In this document: positions 1-10,507 of the stretch, one piece after another
How positions within the stretch are numbered: position 1 is the first letter of the stretch
How the letters are laid out: the number at the start of each line of letters is the position of its first letter
Assembly (NCBI GenBank): GCA_032358165.1
Contig: JAALGY010000033.1
Coordinates: 2,294,001 to 2,358,000, forward strand
Direction of reading: 5' to 3'
DNA length: 64,000 nt
DNA from: Diplosphaera chodatii
Lineage: Eukaryota; Chlorophyta; Trebouxiophyceae; Prasiolales; Stichococcaceae
The notes under the pieces: model-generated
What the model was told of the DNA's origin: nothing
Seen by the model: the letters and a program-made list of their open reading frames with translations, nothing else
Databases searched by the model: none
Made by a program: the position numbers and the translations under genes

Positions 1-156
1 ACCAGCTCCGGTGTGCACACAGCATGTTGCCCAATTGACACCCGTGCACACCCTGTCCACCTGCATGTGAACGCGCGGTTTATCAGGCATGACACTATGT
101 CACCCAGAATGCAGTCTTCAGCAGCGGCTGAGGCCCATGCACCCCGCTCCTTGCAG

Positions 157-822
157 GCTCATCAGGCAGCGGGCCGCATACGAGGGCATGCCAGCCGGCA
201 TCAGTCGCAGTAAGATCAACACGACGCTGGCGCAGCTGCTGGTGTTGTCCGACCATCTGGACCAGATCATTGGTGAGCCTTTATTCGCACAAGGACTGCT
301 GCCCAACTCCACTTTCAGTCATCCCTGGGCAGTCCTGCATATGGGCACTGAGTCGTGCCTTGCCCACAACGTTGCAGGCCCGATGTTAGAGCAGGACGGC
401 ATGCACTTCAGCGAGCGCTGGGGCTATCTGAGCCGTGCGGGGCTCAATGACAAGTCCCAGTTTACACGGCAGATCGAAAAGTATGCTGACATCTACACCT
501 CCAGGGTCAGCAACTTCCTGCGCTACACGGTGCGGGACATCACGCGCAATATGCCATTTCAAGGCTACCCTCGAGACAGCCTTGGGTCGTTGCCTCCTGC
601 ATCAGATATATTCTGCCAATTCTCACGGGTGTTGAGTTGCAGCTTCTCATCACTTGCGTGCAGAGCTACATGTACTTTCGGTCGCCAAGCCAGACCCTGG
701 CGCATGACCGCAGCTCCAGCAGCGCGGCCAGGCACAGTCAGCCGCTGGCTACCTCGCTGGATCCAGTTGCTGCTGCCAATGGCCACGCCCGCACCAACAG
801 CAGCAAGGCGCCACACGGATGA
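157..822 (+). CDS. 3' end of an unidentified conserved-looking gene (partial)
   Basis: I do not recognise this protein. Three phase-compatible exons are visible (157-272, 378-529, 664-822), each preceded by a TGCAG-type acceptor; the upstream exons lie outside the window or were not resolved. The predicted C-terminal ~141 residues begin around LIRQRAAYEGMPAGISRS, continue through a helical, charged stretch containing MHFSERWGYLSRAGLNDK and FTRQIEKYADIYTSRVSNF, and finish with a Ser/Ala-rich, probably disordered tail ending at a TGA. The first two exons have protein-like composition, while the tail resembles low-complexity C termini elsewhere in this window. No membrane segment or zinc motif is seen. 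The exon phases agree, which argues for a real gene, but the family is open and the last exon is the least certain. Confidence 0.45.
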
Positions 823-950
823 TGTGGTCCCCAGCAAGGCCCCTGGCGGCGGGTTTTGCCCAGTTGGGTGCTTGTATAACAGCTTGCAACATTGTCACGT
901 TCTGGTGCTGATGGCATGAAACAGTGAGCAGCGGCCGGCAGGCTAGGACT

Positions 951-985
951 ACATGCCACCGCCTCCTGGACTGGCGGTGGCATGT
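951..985. repeat. Inverted repeat, 13-bp arms
   Basis: Positions 951-963 are the exact reverse complement of 973-985, with a 9-nt loop (964-972). The arm is GC-rich (ACATGCCACCGCC). It would form a stable hairpin in RNA and lies about 130 nt after the stop codon of the upstream gene, probably in its 3' UTR. Confidence 0.9.
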
Positions 986-1045
986 GCGTGCCACCAGTCT
1001 TGGAATCCGAGGTCCGGTATATTGTTTTGAATGTCTCAGGTGTGA

Positions 1046-1074
1046 TGCGTGGTAATCAGACTGATTACCACGCA
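1046..1074. repeat. Near-perfect palindrome, 14-bp arms
   Basis: Positions 1046-1059 (TGCGTGGTAATCAG) are the exact reverse complement of 1061-1074, leaving one central base. As DNA it is an almost complete 29-bp palindrome, a shape often seen in dimeric protein-binding sites. As RNA the one-base loop is too tight, so the last pairs would open. It lies 61 nt after the 951-985 hairpin. Confidence 0.9.
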
Positions 1075-1317
1075 CAGGCACTTGCATTCTCGCATGCTGC
1101 CTGCTTGACCTCCTGCGCTGGTACAGTTCACCGGCTGCTCCCTGCTCGTGGCACTATGCCAGCTCATCATCCAGAGTGCACGTGTGCATGATTGTTGTCA
1201 GTCTTGCAGAAAGCTTTCCTGACTGTTCGCAATCGCCACCCGCGGGGGAAGGTCCGGCAATGTCCACTTCGCTTGCTGCCATGTTACACCTGTGAGCCAC
1301 TTCTGTGGCCAGTCGCG

Positions 1318-4300
1318 ATGGGGGTCACTGCCAAACCTGCATCTGCGCCATGCTCTGGTCTGGCCAGCGGCAGCATCCTACCAGCGTTCTCACAGCTTGG
1401 ACGCGTACAGAACGCCTGGTGCCACAGACACGCATGCTGGTACAGCCGTCTAGAGGCACCTTGCAAGCGCCAGCACCGATGCATGGCGTCCATGCCGCAA
1501 CGTCCCCGCCGCTCGTGCATCGCGGCAGCTAGACAGAAACGGCAAGCAGATACCGCTGCAGCAGTCGCGGCGGCGGTGCAGCAAGCGTGCAACTTTGACG
1601 AGCTGCAACGGCTGATCGAGCTGCTACCGCCGCGGTTCCAGGGGGCGCTGCAGCGGCAGCCGCATCTTCACGACCTGATCGAAATCGTCCTCGACCTTGG
1701 CCGTCAGCCCGTTGCGCGGTTTCCTCAGTCGTACGTGGCCCTATCTGTCGACAAAGTCTCAGAGGAGGATATCGAGACAGCAGTGTCAAAGGTGACCCTT
1801 CCCGTCAACCGAGGCTCCCTCCTTCAGCGCACATGCACATCAGGCCCGCACTGATACGATGGGTGTGAGTGGAGGCGCAGTCTGTCATACGCGCAGGTGA
1901 GTGACTTCGGTGATGACAACAGGGCTGGCATCGATAGGACGCTCCATCGCATCAGCTGCTTGCGCAACAGGTGCGCACTGAGGGGTGACATGCTGCTCAG
2001 AGACCTTGGGTGAGCGCCATGCATGCCCTGTCTGTCAGGACCCTGAGTGCCCATTCATGCGGCATCTATGCAGAGATGGCAAGATCTTTGGCTTGACACT
2101 CCGAGTGGGCCGCGCCATCACTGGAAGCGCAAATCTTGCTGCGGATGTTGTGCGCGCTGGGTGCTCGGTGCTCCTGCTAGGTGCGTTGGTTGTGTCAAGG
2201 TGATCTCCAGCATGGGTTTAGACTTGATTGTCATACATCAAGGCAAGGCATTCATCAATCATGCCACGACACAATGCAATGCAGGGCGCCCTGGGGTTGG
2301 CAAGAGTAAGTAATTGTCAGCCCAGTGTGCTCCTTCGCCCGTTTAGGGTTCATGTCGCATTGTGTGTTATCCACACCTGCCATGTGCAGGCACGTCCCTC
2401 CGAGACTGTGCCCGCATCCTGGCCAGTGAGTGCCTCAAAAGAGTGATCATTGTGGACACCAGCAATGAGATTGGTGGCGATGGTGACATCCCGCACCCTA
2501 GCATCACAACTGCACGGCGGATGCAGGTGAGAAACGCAGTTAGCTCTGGGAGTGAGAGGCGGATGCATTGGTGCTGCTCTGAGCTCCGTGATGTGGATGG
2601 CCACACACACTGAGGCACCTGCTGCGTAGGTTCCCCATACTGTGGAGCAGCACCGCGTAATGATAGAGGCAGTGGTGAGTTTGCCTGCTGCACACATTCA
2701 CCTCAGCGTCACCTGCGACCCTTCGATTGCCATGGTTGTCACTGCGCTGCTTGAGTTCTGCAGGAGAATCATACGCCTGAAGTGCTCATTATTGATGAGA
2801 TAGGTGAATGGCGTCTCTGCCCATGCGATGTACTTCAGCCATGTGTTCTACATGGCAGCACACCTACTGACATGCGTGCAATTGCAAACAGGCACTGCTG
2901 AAGAGGCTGATGCTGCCAGGACTATTGCCCAACGAGGGGTGCAGCTGATCGCCACAGCCCATGGTGCGTATTCTGTATTTATTTTGTGCCGAGATGTCTT
3001 GCTGTGACCCGGCGTAAGACTTGTTACTTGTTGGGTTGCCTTCTGAGACTCGACATCTGGTGCCATGGTGCACCACAGGCTCTGAGCTTGAGAACTTGAT
3101 AAAGAATCCGACGCTGTCGGGACTCCTGGGTGGCATCGAGTCTGTGACGCTGGGGGACGAGGAGGCCCGCCGGCGGGGCGTGCAGAAGAGCATCCTCGAG
3201 AGGGCCGGACCGCCGACCTTTGATGTCGCGGTGCGCTTGCTGGCTGTGTCCACGGTAGTCAACCATGAGGAAGCCTAGCTTGTGTAGAAGGCGTGCTCTG
3301 AGCAGCACGTTGCATCTGGAAGTGTGCCTGGATCCCATGAGGTATGCTGGCTCACCCTTCAGGTGGAGATGGTGGACAGAACCCATTGGCGGGTGCACCG
3401 TGATGTCGCTGCTGCCGTCGACCATCTACTGCAGAATCAGGAGGCAGGAGACGAGCTGCGCACCTTTGATGCTTCTGGCAAGGTGGTTGTGGTGCCTGAT
3501 GCCGAGGACGACCTGCCCAGCGCCAGCCAGCCCGCAACCGAAAGGTACAAAGCTGGCCAGGCCTCTGATCATTTCCCCAGAAGGTTGTTGACCCGCACAA
3601 GTCACGGTTGGCTCATCACTCTTGGACTTTGCATGACTCCTATGCAGCTAGCGGTTCATCATGGGTTCACAGGCCGTGGAGCTTACCAGACGCGCCACAG
3701 CGGCAGCTGATGCAGCAGCCACCGCAGCAGCTGCAGAGGCCCTGGGCACTGCCGCCAGACGCCCTGGTGTCCACAGCCACCAGCAGCAGCAGCCTGGCGA
3801 GCTCGGCCTTCAGCGGCAGCGGTGCCAGCAGCCCGGCGGCAGCTCCAGCGCAGGACGCGCTGCACTTGTACAGCTACGGACTCGACGAGCATGCCGTTGC
3901 GGCGGCGGTCGACGCCATGAAGCTGGGGGAGGCGCTGTGGCTGACAGAGCGGATACACGATGCGGATGCGATCCTGGCGCTGCGCTCGAAGGTCAAGCAG
4001 GTGTGCAGCAAGGCGGCTGCCCGTTCCACGGCACCAGCACCTTGATGCCCGCTCACTGTGTCATGCCAGCCACTGCTGCACTGCCGCAGGGCGACTGGGT
4101 GCGGACCGTGGCGAAGCAGGAGGGCATCCCAGTGTTCGTGGTGAAGAGCGGCGGGCGGGCCAACCTGGTGCGGGCGCTGCGCACGCTGCTGGGCATCGAC
4201 CCCTCCGCCGGCGGCGCCCTGCTCAGCGGCCCGCAGCCGGACGACGGCCGGCAGCGCGCCGATGGCGCCGTGGTGTCACAGGTGCACTCCTGCTGCATGC

Positions 4301-4633
4301 TGTACCGTGCTGTTGTGCACAGCTGACATCGATGCACCGGCAGTCATGTGTGTGCGTGGTTTGCCCGCCATACGAGCCTCAGCTGGCATTGCCATGGATC
4401 AGGCGATGGCAGAGTCCGCCAAGGAGGCCCTGGAGGAGGCGCGGCTGGCGGTGGAGGAGATTGTTCTGGCACGTCAGCAGGCCATCGAGCTGTTGCCACG
4501 GACGCCCGCCGTGATTGAGGAGCAGGTGGCGCTGGTCAGTGGGCAGTACGGGCTGGGCGTCGAGGTGGCAGGGGCGGAGCCCAACATGCGGCTGCGCATC
4601 CTGCCGACCAGCGCGAGCATCGCCGGAGCCTGA
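1318..4633 (+). CDS. SPD1: Ycf45/SPD1-like plastid AAA-type ATPase with R3H domain
   Basis: Homologue of Ycf45 of cyanobacteria and algal plastids and of Arabidopsis SEEDLING PLASTID DEVELOPMENT 1, a P-loop ATPase related to sporulation protein SpoIIIAA; its substrate is not established. Thirteen exons in agreeing phase: 1318-1791, 1897-1970, 2074-2180, 2285-2305, 2390-2526, 2630-2674, 2764-2803, 2892-2963, 3079-3230, 3363-3544, 3673-4000, 4090-4281, 4403-4633 (about 684 aa). An Arg/Ser/Ala-rich N terminus of about 70 residues fits a plastid transit peptide. It is followed by [14 protein letters not shown], the Walker A loop [26 protein letters not shown], the Walker B segment VLIIDEIG, and [15 protein letters not shown] with [10 protein letters not shown]. 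The C terminus has the R3H-like stretch [16 protein letters not shown]. Exon 4 is only 21 nt and carries most of Walker A. The start was chosen as the ATG heading the transit-like region; an in-frame codon at 1192 is not ATG-based. Confidence 0.9.
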
Positions 4634-5329
4634 GGCTGCAGGCTCTGCCGGCATCACTTTTCAGAAGAAAGTCGCTGCAGGATCCCAGTGGCTGCGATCA
4701 GGGGTTTATTTGGTGGCACAGGAGGGAGAACACTGTCAACCTGTACATTGTAGTAGGTACATGCCTTCTGTCTGGCCACGTCAAGGGTGGTTATCATGGT
4801 TGAACCACCGCTGCGTGCGCAAGTGCTGCTTGCTGACGGCCTAGATAGTGGCTTCGGCAGCATCATGTTGTTTTGCACCTTCTTGCTTGCAGTCAGTGTC
4901 CGCACAAACGCAAAGGCTTCCGGCAGGCGAACAGTGCCGATTGGCCTGACCAATCAGCTGGGCAATGCAGGAGTATCTTGTGTCCATCACGACGTGGTCA
5001 GCAGGAAAGAGCCACGCCAGGAAGGATTTCCCCAATTGCGAAAGGGAAAGCCGACCCGTGAATCAGTAGGGGCCACCTTCGAAATGCGGTTTAGCAGACC
5101 GCAGCACCGACAGCAGGCATAGCACGTGTCAGCGGAGTCCTCACCACGCATAAGCCCATAAGGAGAGGGCGATTGTGGATATAATTAGTGTTCAGCACCA
5201 ACTCATCACACTGCCTCCACGAGGCCGTGCGACGGCTGCATCGCATGCGTTTGTCAAGTGTGCACGAGAGCATACCAGCCAGCAGGGCTTGCTGAAGCTC
5301 CGCTTCCCCATCGCTCCGCATTGCGAGGC
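4634..5329. other. Intergenic region
   Basis: Expected to hold the 3' UTR of the SPD1-like gene and the promoter and 5' UTR of the BRCT gene. Open frames here lack family motifs and splice support. No repeat or RNA gene was seen. Confidence 0.5.
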
Positions 5330-8300
5330 ATGGCAAGCAACGCTCGAGCGTTGCACGGTGTCCGGGTGCATGTGCAGCTCAGCAGAGCAGCGCAGGGCAG
5401 CAAGGACAGCAAGAAATGGCTGGAGGGTCAGCTGCAGGAGCTCGGTGCCACATGCATGCAGCGGTTAACCAAGACATGCAGCTACGTCATCATTCAGCAG
5501 AAGACGGACGAGCCGACGGAAGGCGACCGTCTCGCGGACGAGAAGAGCCTGTGGGATCTGACTCAGAAGCTGGCATCGGTGCGTGCGATGTGCCGACTGC
5601 TCGAGGGCAGCTGCTGCGCAGGGCCGCAAAAGCAGTGCATGCATTGTTTGTGCCGAGTGCTCAGCATGAGCTACTGCGACGGTGGCTTGCAGACCGGCAG
5701 CAGCGCTGTCTTGGTGCGGCCCACATGGATTGAGGCCAGCCGCAAGGCAGGAAAGGAGGCAGACGTAGGGCAGCACGAGGTGCCCGTTCCCAAGTTCGAC
5801 CCGTTAGTGCAGCGCCTGCGCAGCGGCCTGGCGTCAAAGTCAAGCACAGGTGGCCCAGCAATTTCACATTGCTGAATGGGCAATGCCGTCTTGATCGGGG
5901 GTTCGTGCACGACCAACGCAAGGGTTGCTGGTGGGAACCGAAAATTCCACCCTGTTCGTTGTTGCGTTTGTAGGCAAAAAGAGGGCTCCATTACGGGCGC
6001 GCGAGCCAACCTCCCCGGAGGACTACCACATGAGCCAGCTGGTGTCCAGCTCACAAGCCATCAATCGGCCAGGTGCCTGGCGTCTGCAGGCCGCACGACA
6101 TGCATGCATCGTGTTTGCACTCTCTTGCATGAGCGCCCTGACTGCGACAGGTCACAAAGACAGGGACTGTTGATGCAGATGAGGACGCAGAGTTCTCCAG
6201 CCCACCCGCGAAGCGGCGGGCCACTCGGCGGGGTGCTGCAAAGGTCAGCTTGTTGAAGATGCTTATGGTGATTGCATAGTGGGGATGAGAAGCATGCATG
6301 GCAGCAGCCATTATTGGCAGCTGTGGCTGATACGAGGGCCCCCATGGCTGCAGCACCCGCAGCCAGAGGCAGACTTCGACACGCAAGCCTGTGCAGATGT
6401 TCTGTTCAACGAGCTCCCGATGAACCCTTCCCGCAGCACGTCTCCAGCGCCTCGGAATGGTGCGCAGTGGCTGCTCTGCATTCCTCATTTCAGCGGGAAC
6501 GATGGTGCTGCGCATCGGGTTTACCCAAGAACCACTTCGAGAGCGGGACTGCCCTGCTGCTGCAGGGACAGAGCCACGGACTAAGAAGGCTCGTGGGTCC
6601 AGGCGGCAGCAAGCTGGCGGCGCAGCGCACGAACAGCAGGGCCACACTGGTACAGCGGTGCTGGCAGTGGTGGCGGGCCAGCTCGCGGAGTCACACAGCG
6701 ACAAGCCCGTGCCCAGCAGGGCGGGCGGGCGGGGCGCCGTCGCAGCGGCCTCCCCGCAGCCGCAGCTGCTGGCGCCGGCAGGCGAGCAGGCCGCGGCAGG
6801 GAGTGGTGCTGTGCCCAGTGGGCTGGAGCCGGCCGCGCGGGCAGGGGAGCAGGTGCAGCAGCACAGCGCTCAGCGCAAGGACCTCGCCGGCAACAGGCTG
6901 GCCGGGCTGACAGCACGCCAGCCCCGCACGTCAGGCCAGGTGGCCTTCAAGCCCCCCCGCCTGGCCGAGGCCGCCTCCAAGCGAGACGCTATGGCCGCCG
7001 CTGCCAGGGAAGCAGAGGCAGAGTACGCGAAGATTGCTGCTGAGGAGGCTGCAGCGGCGGCAGCAGGGATGGTGGAAGACGGCCCTGCAGCGTTAGACGA
7101 CGAGGACATCCAGGAGTGGCCGGAGGCCGACTCGCAGCAACTGCTGCCGCCAACACAGCGTGGCCCCTCCTTCCGACAGCTTGCCGCCGCGCCTGAGCGG
7201 CCGCTTGCCATCAGCACCGCAACACCTGCCGGCTACTGTCCCCCAACCAGCCCGGCCATCCCTGCGGAGGCCACTGCCGAAAAGTGCGCACTTGCTCCAT
7301 GCATGGCTGCGCAGGTTGCTTCCGACCCTTCACATCGGAAAAGGATTCCCTGGGCACCACATCATCATGCATGCTCACTTCCACGTTTTCCTTGTGCTGA
7401 CACGGATGGTGTGCTTGTCAACTCTTGTCATCCATGAACGCCGCAGGATTGCGGTGCCGCGCATCGTGCGGGTGCCGACGCCAGCAGACCCCACGCAGAC
7501 GACAGGGGGCACGGGCGCGCAGCAGACTCAGGACGCACCCGACAGCACTGCACCTACGTCGAGGGCTGCCGCTAGTGCCACGCCGGCAGCTGCCGCCGCT
7601 GCAGCGACGCCGCCACTGCAGCCGCTGGGCCAGAGGGCTGCCCCATGGTCGGCACGCCGCCCCTGGGACCCTGACTCGTCTGACCAGGAGGACGAAGGCA
7701 TGCCCGCTGCGAGCCCTGAGCCTCGGGGTCGACGACCATTGGCAAACGTCACAGCTGCAGCACAGCCTGCAAAGGGCAAGGCTCGGCAGGGCAGGGGGAC
7801 AACTGGGCGAGCGGCTGGTGCAGACACCCAGATGGCGGGCAAGCAGATGGCAGCTGCTGCCAAGCCCAAGCCAGCAGAGGTGCGCAGCCCCATCCGCAAG
7901 CGGGCTGCTGCTGGTGCTGACAGCCAGGAGAACCAGGAACCTGGGCACGACCCTGCACCTGCCCGCAAGCGATGCACAGGTGACGAGCTTGTCTCGGTTG
8001 CGTGCCGTGAACCAGCGGCTCTGAACCTGCAGATGAGGCTGAGCAACACTGCTGGTGGTATAGCGCTGAAGAGGCATTGAGCTCCTCTCCCAACAGAGTC
8101 AGCTGTCTACACTGACGTGGTGGGCAAGCTGCACAACTCTTTCATCTTGTGTTACCCCATCAACACCGCGACAGCGGTTGTAATTGCAGGAGGCGTGAGG
8201 ACGGCAGCAATAGAAGCCGCGACAGCCGAATGCAACAAGGCTGCGACGTCAAAAGCGGGGAAGAGCGCAGCTGCCGACAGCACACGAGGACAGGTGTTGG

Positions 8301-9746
8301 GCGCCAAGACGGCCAGCAAGGCGGTTGCAGCAGCTTCAAAAGCCCGGCCGGCGTCAGCTAAGGCAGACGAGGGCGTGCTGCCCAAGCTCACCGCCAGACG
8401 GGGCGTGCTCGCCACGTCCAAGCTTGACCCTGAGGTAGGGCCCAGCCCCTGCGGCGCCACAGCTGGTTGACGGCGTCATCATGATCAGCTGAGACTGTGC
8501 TACAAGGGCTGCTCGTCGACAGAACCTGCTGAGACACCTTTGCTTCCCTGACGCAGATGACGCAGCTGGCACAAGCCGTCATGAAGGTGGAGTTTTGACT
8601 GCAACATGTGTGGTATCCGATGCATGCTGCTGTGTCGAGATGAGCTTGCTTTGTGGATGCCAGGCATGTGCTGCAATCCATCGCGCTCTTGGGCTCTGTG
8701 CAGGAGGTGCCAGGCTTCACGTGGTGCCCCAAGGGCTGTGAGCGGCGCATCACACACCTGGTTCTGGGGGACAACAACCCCACCTCTCGCACCGAGAAGG
8801 TGAGTGGTCCTGTGATATTGTCTTCACACATGATGGGACATACGCAGAGTGAGGCTGCAATGCTTGTGTTGCACGGAGCCCTCACCGTGCGCTGATGGTG
8901 CTGCAGCTGCTCCTGGCGGTTGCCAATGGCGCACACATCCTGTCCACCGAGTGGCTCACCGCCTCACGGGAGGCGGGCCGCTGGCTGCCAGAGGCCGACT
9001 TCGCCGCCAAAGTGGGTGCAGCTGTCACAGGCGTTGCTGCCCATTGCATGCAGATTTGGCAGCACAAGCCAGGCACTGCCCAGTATCACGCACCCCTCCC
9101 ATTTGCCCATTTGTGGGGACCACTGCTGATCAGTCTCGCAACATGTCGATGCAGTCCAAATATGTGGAGGTGGCGGAGCGGGCTCGGCAGGCCAAGGCGC
9201 AGGGCAAGCCGCTGAAGCCACTGGCGCAGTCATCGGCGGTCATGCTGAGCGTGCACAGCGGCGCGCCCACCAGGCCTGGCGGCAGGAAGCAGAACCAGAA
9301 GCCGAAGGGCGGCGGCAAGGACAAGGGCGTCCCCGAGGCTGTCCTGAAAAACCTTGCCACCATGCTGGGCGCCAAGGTGCGACAGCGGCCACAGCATGCA
9401 AGCCTGGACAGCATGCTGGATTGTCGTCCATACGTCGGTGCATACTCAGCACATGCGTTGTACAGCTGTCAAGTTCTTTCGACCCGGCGTCGTCATTGCT
9501 GACCGTCTGAGTATTGCCAGGTTGGCAACAATTGCACGCCAGCTTCGCACTGCAGACACCCGGCTCCGTGCTGCTGTGCAGCTGGTGCACCCGCGCGAGT
9601 GCGACGTCTGCATCGTGAGCAGCGGCGACGGCCGCCCCAAGGGCCTGAAGCACGATGCCAAGGCGCTGCGGGCGGAGTGGCTGCTGGCCGCGGCCGAGAC
9701 CCTCACGGCACCCGACATCACGCACCAGCACCTCATTGCATTCTAG
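5330..9746 (+). CDS. BRCT-repeat protein (one N-terminal plus two C-terminal BRCT domains; MCPH1 / At4g02110-like)
   Basis: Probable nuclear DNA-damage or chromatin adaptor; BRCT domains bind phosphopeptides. Thirteen exons: 5330-5578, 5693-5849, 5974-6072, 6164-6243, 6354-6459, 6566-7283, 7447-7979, 8190-8434, 8557-8586, 8704-8799, 8907-9011, 9155-9376, 9582-9746 (about 934 aa). BRCT1 covers exons 1-2 (residues ~5-125) with LVRPTWIEASRKAGK near its end. A long disordered middle follows, rich in Ala, Gln, Pro and basic KKARGSRR/SPIRKR patches that look like nuclear localisation signals. BRCT2 is in exons 9-11 (THLVLGDN, then ILSTEWLTASREAGRWLPE) and BRCT3 in exons 12-13 (VLKNLATMLGAK, then LRAEWLLAAAE). 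The 1+2 layout is like vertebrate microcephalin and plant At4g02110, but BRCT layouts recur, so orthology is inference. An in-frame upstream ATG near 5258 is an alternative start. The exon 12-13 junction is the weakest. Confidence 0.8.
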
Positions 9747-10507
9747 CACCCAGTGTTGTTCACGCAAATATCAAGTGGCTGGCATGTATGTATAGGTTTT
9801 CAATTGCGTTCAAGCTCTACCATGGTCAAGTGCGTTAGGAATTGGCGGCTCAGCCCCTGCAGTGGTGCTGTCCTACAACGGTTCAATTACGAGGAATGTG
9901 CTCGGCCACTTTTCAAACTCCAGCCGTTCACATCTAATAACCGCTGCACCACCGTCATCACTCCGTGTTGCCGCTGTTTATGTTGTATGGCCATTTGACA
10001 CCTTTCACAACTTACCCGATCCAACTACAGGGTTGGCGACCAAGTCACGGTTACCTCATCGCCACGAGACGCACTCACGCACAGCTGGCGTGCCTGCGTC
10101 GCGTCCAATGCGGTGTTTGTAGCGCTTCAGGCACGCTCGACCGTGATATTGTAGCTTGACAATGTCTTGACACTGTGCATGTGTAGTGTTGCGGCGAACG
10201 GCTCCGCGATTGCCTGGGACCGGCACAGAAAGCGGAAGTGCAGCGGGAGTTTCCACGTTGCAAAGCGCCTGTCAACGTTGCCAGACTTGAATTGACCGCC
10301 ACTAAGCAGCTCTGTCGGCCGGCAGGGACGCACGTGTTGCTGCCATATCGTCTGAGATGTAGAACTGACGTAGCTCCTCACCGAGCACCTACGCGCGCTG
10401 ACGCTGGGTATGGCAAGCAAGGGGCAGGGCGCGTACTTTGGACCAGCGGCTGCGTGTCAGAACTCATATTTGCGCGTGTGAGGGGCCGCAGCCGTGGCGC
10501 TGCCAGC
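9747..10507. other. Intergenic region
   Basis: Holds the 3' UTR of the BRCT gene and the upstream region of the RING-H2 gene. AT content is higher just after 9750. No supported gene, repeat or RNA was found. Confidence 0.5.

Larger units (their letters stand above)
823..1317. other. Intergenic stretch with two perfect hairpins
   Basis: No gene is supported between the TGA of the first gene and the SPD1-like start. It contains two perfect inverted repeats (951-985 and 1046-1074, listed separately). The rest shows nothing I can name. Confidence 0.5.

Noticed and set aside
6051..6704. 217-codon minus-strand frame
   Set aside because: Overlaps BRCT-gene exons and introns; no conserved residues.
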